Source: Anaspis maculata (lineage: Eukaryota > Arthropoda > Insecta > Coleoptera > Scraptiidae). From it: a DNA stretch of 64,000 nucleotides. Under the pieces are notes generated by a model. The model was not told the DNA's origin. It worked only from the letters and a program-made list of their open reading frames with translations, and ran no database searches. Positions 1 to 12,259 of this stretch are shown here, one piece after another (position 1 is the stretch's first letter; each line of letters opens with the position of its first letter). Both the position numbers and the translations under genes were made by a program. The stretch covers positions 62,723,787 to 62,787,786 of the forward strand of contig OX421962.1 of NCBI GenBank assembly GCA_949128115.1, read 5' to 3'.

Positions 1-3000
1 AATGTCCGGGTGTGATGAAGTCGTTGCAATTTTGCGCCACTTTACGTAGGGTTACGGAAAGATTCAACTGAATAGTTAACGCAACAAACAAAATGGAAAT
101 CGAAATCGCAATCGAGAGATATTGACCTCCAAAGTCGTTCCATTTTTCCGATACCGACAACTTCGCTGTCCAGCAGTTTACATCCTAAGAACTACAGGCA
201 GTAGTTATTATTAAAAATCACGGAAAAACAAAACACAATGCAGCATCTTTCTGTATTTTGTGAATGTTATATATTATCGTCAAAAGACAAATTGATTTTC
301 TGTATGTGGTGGCAGTTCAATATAAATTCATCAATTTTGCATCAGAAAACCAGAAAGCGTTGCCAGAGACATTCAATGTCGAATTCTGTTTATGTCTTGT
401 GATTATATTATATTAAAATGACATCTCAGTCTTCCTGCGAAAGTTTTGTCCAAGTGATGTATTTTCAAGGGCTGCTCCAACATTAATTTCTACTTTTTCA
501 AAAAATTGCTGCTCCTTCCCAGATCGCAACTTCTAAGAAATTAGGTCGTTCGATAAGGCCTATGGTCAATAGCTACAAAACAAAATGTTTCTCATGACTC
601 TTTAGACAACATGCTGCAGCCAGAAATCATTTCAATGTACCAAGGAAAAATATCAATTAAGCTGGTGTTCTTTTTACAACTTGAGCAAAGTAAGTCTTCT
701 TGCCCGCGTCAGGTCGACACAAGTGGGAACCTGGTACAGGTCTGCTAACAATCGGTATATTTTCCACAAAAATATTGAACCACGTCTGCACCATGACCTC
801 TGAGAACTCTGGATCCTGCTCAAACCCGGTTTACATTTCTCTATGCAGCAGTAATGTTTCGAACACCAAAAAGCAAATATTGGAGTTAATTGGCACACGT
901 TGACTGTTTTTCGACGTTCATGTAGTAACCCGGTACGTTTTTGGCTTGCTTATTCACTCGATTTGAATCGATGGACTGTGATGAGCTGAATTTATATTTT
1001 CTTTCGCAGTGCCTGATTTATTGAATACTCGATTGAATACAGGCTTTTTTTTGGCATAATTATAGGAATGAAAAACGATTCTCACATGATTTGTTACGCA
1101 GGTTTCGAATCTGTTCACAAAATTTTTTAATGGTACATCGCTTACAGGGTGCAACATCGAAATTTTTTCTCAAATCGTACGCCCTGTATTTTAACATGGA
1201 AATCGATTCCGTTTTTCATCTTGATTACAAATATATATCACACTTGGTGGGATCGTCAACAAAACACCTGTAAAAAAATTGATATATTTTTGTCCTTTTT
1301 TGAAAGTTTCAAACTTGTTTTATGGACCGAAAGCCCCCAAAAATTTTGCCTTACGACCAGATTTTTGATCAAGAGGATGTTCCCACGCAAAATCCAGTTG
1401 GTCTCATTCATGTTCCTTATGACGTAATTTTTTTTCGAAAATTGACAGGCTCATACCAGCCTAAAGCTTCCGGTCTGACATGTAAGACAAAGCAATTTTC
1501 AACAACCTTATCAACGCACACTAGACCTACAGGGTTAAAATCATGTATCTTATGACGTAAGTTTTGAGGCACCAGCTCCCTGTCCATCAAGAGTAAATTG
1601 CGTTCAAAGCAAGAGGCATATTGGCGCTCCCCCTCTTACTCTCAAATGCTGATTTTTAATACAGGTACAGGTTATTTTATGCACATATTTTATACATTCT
1701 ATACACAATACAACAGGTATCGTTTCACTTACACTTTCTTCAGTTTTAAGTCATAAATATTGCCACAGCGCAAGCGCAAACTTTAGGGATGTAATTTTTG
1801 AATAGGGGACTAGTTCATTGGGTGCACTGCTTACCTCCGAGGACGGTGACGCCACCTTTTTGATTGGTCCTTTTTGTTAAATATCACATGTCCATAAATT
1901 GCACCATATTCCACAAGTTTCAGGTGCCAAGTATCACGTATTGAGCTTCAAGTTTTAAATCTGCATAAACCAGCCATTAGTGACCGGTACCATTCCATTC
2001 TCTTTAGTATATCGCCGCGCTTTGGCATCATCTTCAGTGAAGTGCCACTCACTCAACACTTAACAAAGAGTCATCAACTAATAGGGACGATGTCCCTTAT
2101 CGATCGCAGCAACGCACTATTTTACATAACTTTCTCTAATGAAAAAACCGTGAAACTGATTATAGCTCCAACTTGAAATGTTACTTTGCAGCTGCCTTAT
2201 GGCTACCTCAGGACTTTTCCTACAAGATCGCGCTTCGCAGAGTAATGATAGGTATGGCAAGATCATATAAAATTTGGCGTTCGGCTAAACCCATCAACAG
2301 TTTATCGCATCTTGTAAAACAGAATCGCCATCATCAAGCAGGTTTCCAATTTGCAAGCCAAACTGCCAAACAAAAGAGCCATCAAGATTATGCCCATAAA
2401 CGTTACGGATGGAGCGCCATATAAATCTCATTTTCGTTCAAGGAGCCCAACCGGGCTCTTCCGATGCACTATGGATACCGTCTTTGAATGTTCCTTTGAT
2501 TTATTCCAGCAGTGTGTTACTTATTACTTCATTAGCCCCTCGATATAAATCGAGGAGTGTGCAGCATTAATCAAAGGCGTTTGGTACGATCTTCTAAGAC
2601 TTAATGGAAAGTGCACAAAGTGTAATAATAATTAATTGATGTCACCGTTAATGTCGTTATACAGTGTAATTGTCGCTTAATGAAACGCCCGAAGCAGCTA
2701 ATATACGAAATATTCAACTAGAGAGGGTTTATTGTATGCTGTGTGTGTAACTAGCTGCTAATTAAATTCAACACAACATTTTATGTTTTCAGGGTAGTTT
2801 AACTAAAGTAAACGCTTCCCTGGTGACCAGGATTTTAGTGCGGCGCCTGGAGCGCCATTTCACGAGTTTAACTTTGTCGACTTGTCACTTGACCAGCATG
2901 ATGGTGATCGAAGCAGTATTGCTTTCTGAATTATTTAAATTCTGTTTGTCTAAACGATTGTACTGATACAATTATTAGCTGATTAGGCACCTTAACATCC

Positions 3001-4834
3001 AGTTCCACCAGCGGATTTAATTATTGTTAGCTAATCGAGACATTTTTTCTGGTGGATTTAAGGTCAGTGCTGGTTGAATGATCACGGAAAATGCATACAA
3101 GCTGTTGTGGTCTAAACATTTGTCTTTAATCTTTCGTGAAACTTCGTGTTTTCTGTGGTCACTAAGGCAATATTCACCAGAGAAAATATCTCAAATGGTT
3201 AACAATGATGATTTCATGATTTATTTCCTCGTTCTTTATAGGGGGAAGGTCAAATGTAATCCAGTCTCATCTAGCATTAGATACATACACATCAGATTGC
3301 CATAGCAAATTTTTGAAGTCACTTAATTCACTTCGCTTGTCACAGTAGTTCCCTTTTCGGGCATTTTCACATTATTTCAGGCATCAATTAGGCAAGTTCT
3401 TGACTACTATGAGCTTGAAATATCTATATTTTGTGAATACTCCTTTTTACCAAGGAGTATTATAAGCTGACCGTCTCAATTTGGATAATTTGGCCCAAAC
3501 ATATACAAACAGCTTCCGTATTCCGCGCTAAGCGCCGCAAGTGCTAGAGACGCCTGGAAATGTAGCAAAGTACCAGTACTGTTAGCAAGAATGAAATTAG
3601 GGGGTGAATAAACAATTTATATCAAGCTTACCTGAAATACCTAAACCTAACAGCAGATACACGAAATTGAGCATAACATACACCTCTGACCGACCCATGA
3701 CAACTCTGTATAAGTATTATAGAAACATAGGGTCAAACTTCAAGCTCCCATAACTCAAGAAATTTCCACGAAATATTTTTCAAAATTTTGTTACAACAAC
3801 TCCGTTACAATGCATAATACTGGAGTCCGTATCTGCCAATTTTGAATCACCCTGTATCACCGCACCAAGATGTGGTGTTCTGCGGGTTCTGCCGCAGGCC
3901 AGGATTTAATAAAATCGAGAAATGAGAACTCCCATCATGATTTATTCCAATAGCTATAGGAATTATTAAAATGAACAAATATTGGTTCTTCTTACTTAGT
4001 TACGTACTTCTCTTTGAAATTGCTTTTGGATTCATTGGTTTATTCAAAGTATTTTAAGGATGTTGTGTGTATGTGTATGTGCGCGCATGTTTTCTGTGTC
4101 CATATGGAATTATAAAATCAGTCAACAAAGTTTTCTCGCAATCACATTGAATTTAATGCTGTTTGAAAAGTTCTTTATGCTGCAGGCAGTGTAGACAAGA
4201 AATATTCGAGCAGGCTAATAAGAATGATAATAATAATGATCATAATAAGAATAATAGCTATTTAAAAGTTTCCCATTCCTCAAGTGGACTTGCGGTAGAT
4301 GTAAAGGTTTGGGCAAAAGTATGAAATAAGTGGAATTGTTTTTCCTTTGTCAAGTCCTGCAAAAACACACTCAGACAGGTGACAGTTCAGCTTTTCCAAG
4401 GACAATTTGGACTTTTTTCTACCCTCCCCCCTGTTCTGTCGCAGTGACGTGACTGTCACTTTTTTAGATGGCCTCCTCAATTTTCTCACAGAAATGGATA
4501 CCTAGCTTGGTACATCCTCATTGCGAAAATACGCATATTTTCACTGTTTGGACTGCTAGTTCCTCTTTAGTTTCTATACTTATACCTATAGTATTTTGTC
4601 AACTTCAAAAATCGTTATTTCCACAAAACTGTCCAAACAGCATAAATATGCATCTTTTTTTGCTCGGCATCAGCAGATAGGTTATTAGCAGATTTTTTCC
4701 ATCGGGGTTTTTCTGTAAAGATACTAATGATGACGATAGCAGCGAAGTACCTACTCTAAGATTTAGATCTTTGGATCGGTGGGGGATTTATGAGTGTGGT
4801 TTTGTTTAAATGACTTTCTCTTTTCATCCCTTTT
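1..4834. other. AT-rich non-coding stretch, no gene supported
   Basis: I see no reading frame with a recognisable domain and no convincing exon. Isolated copies of the terminal box common to the mariner-type elements of this window (CAGGGTG, or CACCCTG on the other strand) occur near 1145 and 3848. They are probably ends of decayed non-autonomous elements, but I could not find partners for them. A short AT-rich run with ATAAT-like repetition lies near 4217-4260. Confidence 0.5.
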
Positions 4835-4839
4835 CCCGG

Positions 4840-4970
4840 GGCATCACCGCACGATAGTAGATGCCCCAGTACTAAGGGACGCGTGAAAAGTTCATCTGGC
4901 CCAGTGCGGATTTGAACCCGGGACCTTTGCCTTTAAACGCTGGGCCGAGCTCACGGTGCTACCGACTGGG
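4840..4970 (-). mobile_element. tRNA-derived SINE fragment (head region)
   Basis: Read on the minus strand from 4970, the sequence starts like a tRNA and carries a Pol III B-box-like motif (GGGTTCAAATCC) complementary to about 4908-4919. Downstream comes a segment with TAGTACT and TACTA motifs, an arrangement also seen in the two SINEs near 46.3 and 51.9 kb, so it is probably a relative. It does not fold as an obvious functional tRNA with a 3' end. The 3' boundary (about 4800-4840) and target duplications are unclear. Confidence 0.6.
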
Positions 4971-5112
4971 TTGCATATTTTTGAAATCACGATTCAGTAG
5001 CTCAGTCTAGCATTTTTGTGAAAAAAAAAAGGGGAATGTCATGTAGAGAAGTGACCGATTACGTAAAAAACGGCGAGGGATAATAGTATATTATTCAACG
5101 AGCATAGAATGA

Positions 5113-5191
5113 TAGTTATAATCCACAAAGGTGTAGTTTAGAACACAAGCGATAGCGAGTGTCGTAAAACACCCCAGTGGATTATAACCAG
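5113..5191. repeat. short palindromic element
   Basis: An interrupted inverted repeat: GTTATAATCCAC at the left pairs with GTGGATTATAAC at the right, and inner GGTGT and ACACC blocks also pair. The loop is AAGCGATAGCGA-like. Several loci in this window share this design of short arms around a CG-containing core (10268, 27860, 31232, 38245, 50406). It is probably a miniature mobile element. Confidence 0.55.
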
Positions 5192-5719
5192 TATTATGCA
5201 AGTAGAATACTGTGCTTCATCTATCTACGACAATTCAAGAATGAGAATAATTTTGTTGAATGAACCTCGAACCTCCATTATTATTTTGTCTATTAATGAA
5301 GTTTCTACCATGTAAACCCTTCAACGATTGAGAGGCGCAGGACACTGAATGACCACCAGACCACCTGGCAAATTATTTTGCCACTGCAGCTGGTTGGAGC
5401 CGTTGGGTTATGAGCCCATAACCCACGGAGTGGGGCTTTGGCAGTGAGTTATGAATGTCAATAATAGATAAGAAACGCATATTTATTGTCAACATTATTA
5501 AACAGGACTAGGTAAAATAAGTAAGAAAATGTCAAAACGGTATTTGGAAGAAACTAAATTATACCTGGCCGAGCGTTTTGTGCAGGACAAGTGAAAATTA
5601 TGACTATGAATGGGTCGTGAAAGTGACCAACAATGCTCGCTCCAAAATCTCTACGAAGGCGAAGAAGGGACACTACACCAAAATTCTTCTCACCAAGGCA
5701 GTGTTCCCATTTTAGTAAG

Positions 5720-6251
5720 GGAGACGGACGCGGTTTTAGTACCCCTATCGAGTTATGTGTAGAGACAATCATCTATGTATCGAGAAAATATGTGTAGCCA
5801 TGGAATGGCAATCCTGCCTAAGTAAATCCTGCCGGAAATGCAATTGATTAAATAATTTAAAAATTGTAGAATACAACCTTCAAAATTCTTGTCAACAAAT
5901 GTCAGTCACCTTGTTGATGGCACACAACAATCACCCCTTTCACGGGCCACTGCCAGAAACTCATCTAGTTTTGCGTATGCGTAACGATAGTTGCTTAGCA
6001 GCACTATGTAAGTTCTGACAGTGGCGCGTCAAAGGGGTGATTGCTGTGTGCCATCAACAATGTGACTGACATTTGTTGACAAAAATTTTGGAGGTTGTAT
6101 TCTACAATTTTTAAATTATTTAATTAATTGCATTTCCGGCAGGATTTACTTAGGCAGGATTGCCATTCCATGGTTGCACATATTTTCTCGATACATAGAT
6201 GATAGTCTCAAAACATAACTCGATCGGGGTACTAGACATGCGTCCGTTTCC
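5720..6251. mobile_element. Foldback element, arms about 238 bp
   Basis: A long inverted repeat. The left arm (about 5720-5960) and right arm (about 6012-6251) are nearly complementary along their length, with a loop of only about 50 bp. Both ends read GGACGC...TAGTACCCC in from the outside. There is no transposase, and the apparent reading frames in it are mirror images of each other, as expected of non-coding palindromic DNA. This is a non-autonomous foldback or MITE-like element of unknown family. Confidence 0.75.
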
Positions 6252-7068
6252 CGGACTATTTGACACGGAATTCTTATTTAGAACATGGAATTTCGTCTTC
6301 AAATGATTTTTGTTTGGAAAATTTGGTATCGAAATTGAACGTGGTAATGACAGTTCAGTATTGGGCTCGGTATTGGGCAAATATCGAAATAGCCGAAAAT
6401 GTAAGTAGGTACTTAGACCATCCATATTCCTTGTTACTGGTCTTAAGGGAAGTCTGGAATGCTGGGTTTTCAAAAAAAGTCATTCATATTAAGGTCCTCT
6501 GCATGACTTTGAATTTTGCAAGGTAATGATGAAAAAATAAAAACAACATTTCACTGTTACGACCTTTCAATCAATTAAGTGGATAACGGGTATTTGTGAA
6601 AAGAGTTTGAAGCAACTTTATACTTATAGCTATATTTATATCTACAGGGTTGGGCAAAGGTATGGAATTATAAAATAATTATAATTTTTGATTAAAATTT
6701 TAAATGGAAACTGGGTAAACTATGAAAAACCAAATAAACCTACACAAATAAGTTTGTTGATACAAGTGTCAGGGGTCATACTGGATTTACTTAGAGCCTG
6801 AAATAATGAGTATTCCTGCTTCAACGATCCCCTTATGCAGTGTAGGCAAGACTTTTTTTAGCTCATTCATAAATATTTTTGATGTGTTCTCAACAGTTCG
6901 CAATCAAATTGAGGGTTAGGTATAACCTCAAATTTCAAGTTGAATTTGACAGTGACAGAAGGTACAACATGAATTTTGTTGTGTAAATTAAAACGCTTTC
7001 TTGGTGTTTTAATCAATCAGCGCATCAAAATTTGGCATGTTTACTAAGCATGCTACAATGCTCAATTG
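6252..7068. other. AT-rich stretch without recognised genes
   Basis: No protein domain, exon signature or repeat copy could be supported here. A possible element end (CAGGGTTGGG) lies near 6645, without a detected partner. Confidence 0.4.
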
Positions 7069-7081
7069 AAGATATGGAGGC

Positions 7082-7421
7082 GAGGAGCTTGTGGTGTGGT
7101 TAGTTAGCGCGTTCGACTACCACTCCAGAGGTCGCGGGTTCGATCTCCGCCAGGGACGGATTTTCGGCCTCGAAAACAAGCTCCTTGGTTTAGTTGGAAT
7201 GCTTGCTAAATGCAAGATGCGCCGTGTGTCGCATAGCACGTAAAATACGAACGATGGTGCCGACCCCATGCGATGTTGGTGGTCGTTAAAAATCCCTACC
7301 CTGTGTTGGAACACACAGGGGTTCGGCAAAATTTCCGGTATAGTGGAGGAAAGCATTCACCGGCGTCGGTGTTAGGCCTCGTTGCGGAAATAGGCCGACG
7401 TTAAATAAACGATTAAAAAAA
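7082..7421 (+). mobile_element. tRNA-derived SINE with target-site duplication
   Basis: The 5' part is tRNA-like: a D-arm/A-box-like TGGTTAGTTAGCGC near 7097 is followed by the B-box GGGTTCGATCTCC near 7137. A tRNA-unrelated body follows and ends in a short oligo-A tail at 7414-7422. A 13-bp direct repeat AAGATATGGAGGC flanks it (7069-7081 and 7422-7434), the expected mark of LINE-mediated insertion. The exact duplication suggests a fairly recent insertion. The target is the left arm of a degenerate inverted repeat. Confidence 0.9.
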
Positions 7422-7434
7422 AAGATATGGAGGC

Positions 7435-7935
7435 ACTTCGAAGTTTATCCAGGGGAACCCTCAATATCCAATATGGCTGACAAGTCTTTATTTTTCTCCA
7501 GCTATGGCGTAATGAGACAAAAACTGTATAAGATTCAACTTCTTGTCATAGGAGTCATTCATTACGAACCCTTAAAGATCAATCAAGCTTGTCTGGGGTA
7601 AATACTAATAATCGTTATTGCTCGCCTCAAAATTCACGTAATCGATGTAACGAGAACTACAAACCGTCTCTTGAGAATGTCAATCGTGAAAGTGAATAAT
7701 CAGTAATTTTCGCGTGCACGTGAATTTTCAGGTGGACAAGAAAAGAAAAACACTCAGGTCTAATTAGGCAACCGAGATAGGTCTTACACAAGTGATCGTG
7801 ATGAGTGGTTCCTTTGACAAGTTGAATGTTGTGCAATTTTTGACCCATTACGCCATAGTTATGCAATAAAGGAAATGAAGACTTGTTGGTCATCTTGGAT
7901 TTTAGGGGGGCTCCTAGATGAATTTCGAAATTCTT
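7435..7935. mobile_element. Degenerate foldback element
   Basis: The left portion (about 7435-7600) and right portion (about 7760-7935) are imperfect inverted copies. CTATGGCGTAATG on the left pairs with CATTACGCCATAG on the right, and GATATGGAGG near the left edge pairs with TTCCATATCTC on the right. The SINE at 7082 lies in the outer part of the left arm. No coding sequence is recognised. The ends are not defined. Confidence 0.55.
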
Positions 7936-9189
7936 CCATATCTCAAAATGAACCTTGTGGAACTTTTTTCCCTTGACTTGCTTTTTGCCGAATTGGATTC
8001 AAATCCACAGTGGGTATAGATTTCGAGTTATTCAATTGAACTTTGTTTATTTTATCACTTGAAACAGTGACAGATGGAAGTATTACTTGAAGATACTCTG
8101 GATGCAATTTATTGAGGCCTTTTAAATTACATCCCGCATGTTGAACTCCGTGAGAAATAGTCTGTCGTGTTTAACTGTCATACTTCCGCGTGACAGAATG
8201 ATGACAACCAACAACTGATCACAATTAGGGCATTCCACGTTGCAACTATATCCATATACCAAATTTCAATTCAATTGAATCAAAGGTTCGGCAGTTATGG
8301 TTGCAGATTACAGATATTCATGCACATCCGTGCACTAAAAACATACAAAGTGTCTCAAAAGTATCGCATTCCGAGTGTACAGAGCTGTATAACCATGGAA
8401 TCTATTCAAGAACACAAGGAAAATATTCAAAAAAATTAATGACATTTCGTTGTGAAGATATGGGGTATCAAAGAAAGATACTTCCTCCCTTCTCATTCCG
8501 CTATTCAAAGTGATTTTGTGGAACTGTCCGTGGGTTCCACCAAAATATTTAACCAGCTGATAGCTAACTCGAGATTTATTTTGATGGATTTTGGCCAAAT
8601 GATCAATGTAAATTCAGGTTTTATGCTAAGTAAGTCACGAAAGGGTGGTATACTTTTGATTTAACGCAGGAAGCATGTTTTTTCAGCATTGACCAGAAAA
8701 AAATTCGTTGAAACTCGGTTTAGCTTAAACCGCTCTTAAATTTTTTGGTGGGACCCGTGGTGTGTGTGATAGACTAATCTGTAAAAATTATCAATTAGTA
8801 CACCTGAAATTATCATTTAGGTGTGCACTGAATTTCTGCTTACGATACAGGTGATCAAGAATATCACAAATCAAGTTTTCTTCACCAATGCCTGCAAAAT
8901 ATTCTATTGGTCCCTAAAATAATTTAGAACAAAATATGACTATTCTCATTTTCATAAGAAAAGGTATAGTGACGTTGTTGAGAACAATTCTTCCGAGAAA
9001 TCTGGATCACCCTACTCTCTATATTAGATAGAAGTTCAGTGCACACAGATTGATAAATTTTCACTGATTAGTCTTTCACAAACAGTTTTCCGAAGTCATT
9101 CCAAATAACGAAAGTAAAGGAGTGAATAAACAACGTCAATAATATAATTTTTTTTAGTAACTTTCTGTATTGGAGGAGCGCTATATATC
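7936..9189. other. AT-rich stretch, no gene supported
   Basis: Only short random reading frames; no domain, splice-supported exon or repeat boundary was recognised. Confidence 0.4.
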
Positions 9190-9733
9190 GCTCTGGCCTT
9201 GGAGTACGATGTATCTCGCTTATCTTTAGAGATACAAAGTCGGTTAAATTAGGAAATCGGTGCGCATTTTTATGACGATCACTGATCCCAAAAGATATTT
9301 GACCTATCAGTTTGAGTTCTTGAGATATCAAAAAAAAAAACAGGAATTTGTATTTTTTGTTTTTATTCTCTATTTGAAAAACGGTTGGAGATGGCCTTTT
9401 GTAGTTAAGACATTGTTAGGGAACTTTTCAAAGGGAAATTCAAAGCTGCCAAAATCTTTATTCTAGCTTTCTAAACAACCGAGATACAACATTCAACTTT
9501 TTTTTCTCTTATTGGATTTTGACATTTTTTGATACAGTTTTTTTTCTGCAAAAATTACAAACTCCTGCTTTTTCACGATATTCCGAAAACTGAAACTGAT
9601 AGATCAAATATCTTTTTGGATCATTGATCGCCATGAGAATGTGAAACTTTTTCCTGAATCAACCGACTTTGTATCTCTAATATACTATAAGCGAGATACC
9701 CATGCTTAACCTCGAAAAAACGGACACCCTGTA
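9190..9733. mobile_element. MITE with long inverted arms and a CAGGGTGTCC end
   Basis: Inverted arms of about 150-180 bp: the block GAGATACAAAGTCGGTT near 9229 on the left pairs with AACCGACTTTGTATCTC near 9660 on the right. The right terminus is GGACACCCTG followed by TA, the same terminal motif as the DD41D mariner at 61001-63420. The left terminus has diverged, so its start is approximate. There is no transposase, so it is probably a non-autonomous mariner-type element. Confidence 0.65.
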
Positions 9734-11019
9734 GATGTCGTTGACATAACTTCAGAAATGGTATCAATCATTTTGGAAAACCTTGAAACGGATATATCGA
9801 TCGTGATCCGTTTTTTCCCTGCACAATCATAATACTTTCCCTCCCATATTGATAGGGGCCGGGAAAGTGAAATGAAAGATCAAATTTATTTTCAACATAT
9901 TTCTGACACTTTTTCTAACTGCATTTCTTTACTGGCATTTTTGTAAACTATGCCCTTGATTCCTAAGATGCGAATATACAGGTGTTTTTGAAGTTGAGTC
10001 ATTTCTTTCAACATGTTGTTGCTAACTTGTCAAGGGATTAGGGAAACATAGTAATACAATTTTTTGGCGTGAATTTCTCGAGATATGGAGAGTGGAGACC
10101 TAAAGTTTGGCCCCAAATTCGATATTTTGCAGATACATGAAATTGCAAAATATTGACTTCATAATGATCAAGAGAACATTATTTTTGTCATTGATTCAAA
10201 AGGATTTTTCACATAAAGTCAATATTTGCTTAAAATTGAATATTGGACATGGTAATAGTAGGTATATTACATACCGAAGTGGAAAGCGTCTCATCACAGC
10301 CAATAAGGGATTCAATATATTGCCGAGGCGTGCCGAGGTGAGATAGAATCCCGTAGGCTGTAATGACGCTTTACTCCGTGGTATGTATATAGGACTTTAT
10401 TCACAATGATCCAGTTCAAATGCAAACAATTGGCTTTATTTAAAGTTTTTCGCGACAAACGTTATTATCAGGATAGGCATAGGCAACCTTTTCAAACAAC
10501 GTATCCATCAACACTTCGCTCTCCGTGACAGCTGTTTAGATCAGATCACCTCTTTTCATACGTCACTTTCGGCCCGTGGTCTAAAAGTGACATTATTTTC
10601 CAACCTGTAAGGAATCATTCACCTTCCAACTTTTTATAAGTTAGGAATGTATCGATAGCTAAGTCATTGTGAATAAAATAAACATTTGGTAGGTTGGTGA
10701 GTGTGAACTACCTTCGACGAGAATTTCAAAGAAAAATCTTATCGTTGTTTTGTGAAGCACCTTTCCACAATCATTATTTTTTCTCTGATGGCCGTCACTC
10801 AAATACCAACAGGATACCGTGCGACATGAAACTGGCGCTTAGTGCTGAGAAAGTCACAATTATTATTGTGATCATTCGAATTAATTGGCGACCCATCCTT
10901 TGCACCTTTGCTTTCGCTTTCTATGGCGAAAAATAAAAGCGAATCTCCGACATCAAGTAAATATTGGCAAACGCCAGCTGCCTGTCGTATTTAAACGCTA
11001 ATTCGTTTTCATTTTCCAG
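9734..11019. other. AT-rich stretch upstream of the first host exon
   Basis: Apart from the palindrome at 10268-10387, nothing could be assigned. A preceding exon of the host gene, which would have to end in phase 2, was not recognised. It probably lies upstream of this window or is too short to see. Confidence 0.4.
10268..10387. repeat. Palindromic MITE-like element
   Basis: An interrupted palindrome of about 120 bp. TACATACCGAAGTGGAAAGC on the left pairs with GCTTTACTCCGTGGTATGTA on the right, and an inner GGGATTC pairs with GAATCCC. A GAGGCGTGCCGAGG core sits in the loop. No coding potential. It resembles in design the other short palindromes in the window. Confidence 0.7.
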
Positions 11020-11186
11020 ACGAATAAATGTTACATTCCTAATGAGACCTTCAGTGGAGTGTGCTAAAGGCAGCGAAGTCCCCAGAGAGTACATCATATT
11101 CTGCAACCTTGTGAATGACGAGCTGAAAGCGACTTCTGTGGCCAAATGGGATGAAAACGCCGATCAAAGAGTCTGGACATCATTAG
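11020..11186 (+). CDS. Internal exon of a host gene (extracellular protein, family uncertain)
   Basis: The 167-bp block lies between a good acceptor (pyrimidine-rich tract ending TTTTCCAG at 11019) and a consensus donor (GTAAG at 11187). The open frame encodes about 55 residues, including the stretches PSVECAKGSEVPREYIIFC and VAKWDENADQRVWTSL, with two cysteines and two tryptophans. The composition looks like real protein, unlike the random frames around it. The exon starts in phase 2 and ends in phase 1, which fits the phase-1 start of the thrombospondin-repeat exon at 53637. Together they would read ...VWTSLG-WSKWNDWS. I do not recognise the domain itself. A secreted or membrane protein is inferred only from the next exon. 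Alternative: an exon of an unrelated gene that happens to match in phase. Confidence 0.7.
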
Positions 11187-12259
11187 GTAAGTCATTAGTT
11201 CCCTATACATAGGTACACATTATCCGTAATTGGTTGGAACTTTGATTCAAATGGACACCAAATTGGTTTTTTCTCACTATGGAAATAAAAACTTTCCCAT
11301 GATGGCTGTTTCAATAATTCAATCGTTTCGTTATTCGCTTTATTATTATTTTCATTAGAGGCAAATTGACTTGTTCCTTGTTCTATTATATTTGAACGAT
11401 TCTGCAAAAGTAATCGTAAAACCCCAAGTTAGATTTGCACTTTTCATTGCAGATGAAGGGGGATGTAAAACTAAAGCAAAGCGTTTTCCAGTTACATGAT
11501 GCATCCTTCCTCATCGCTATGCATCACTTCAATAATTTTATGCAATTATTATTATAATATTGGAATAATAATTATATTGTATATTATGACTTTATTCACA
11601 TTAGCTATCACTTTTGGCATATTTTTGTGTTATTAGGTCTCCCTGACCGACCCTGCCAATCAAGGCTAAGAGTAATATTATTGTGTCATTAAGAGTCCAT
11701 CGCGGCCATTGCTGCTCCTCCCCCTGAGCTCTACGCAAACCTTCAAAACAGGGTCACAAATTGCAGGAACCTGTAATTTACAATGTCTCCCATAATAGAG
11801 AAACTACTCCACAACAGATGGAAGTCAAAGCTAGCAGCTAGCCTTAGCGTCTGGTCCTCGCAAACCTTGCGCGTTGGATTTCGTCAGAAGTGTGTGGTGC
11901 ATGCAGCTCTATGTCTCAGAACTCACAGCTAGGCACGCCACGGTTGCGACAACCTCTCGGGGAAAACGCGTCATTTGGATTTTGATGTTTCCAGGGGAAA
12001 GCATCGAACCTAAATCGATAGTGATCCAACCCGATTTAGGGACAGAAGGAGGAAAAGGACTTTGCAGTGCAATGGCGTAAAGGGCAAGAGGGGGTTTCCA
12101 AAAACCCCATTGCTGCCCCCTGCTTTCCATTATGACTGATGTTGGAAAAATTTGATAGGTACCTATACCTACATAATCCTATCTACCCAAGTACCTGCCT
12201 TCATAGTTAACTAGCTACTTATACAGTCGAACGTACTTGTTCCAGGGTGGGTTTTGGAT
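11187..12259. other. Intron sequence, no gene recognised
   Basis: Begins with the splice donor of the preceding exon. It contains AT-rich sequence and a somewhat GC-richer part near 11690-12120 in which no domain could be recognised. Confidence 0.45.

Noticed and set aside
700..903. 67-codon frame and a GTAAGT near 687
   Set aside because: No recognisable domain; the donor-like sequence has no coding frame before it that I could support.
2320..2548. Possible exon with the frame LQAKLPNKRAIKIMPINVTD onwards
   Set aside because: The composition is suggestive, but no matching donor/acceptor pair, domain or phase-compatible partner was found.
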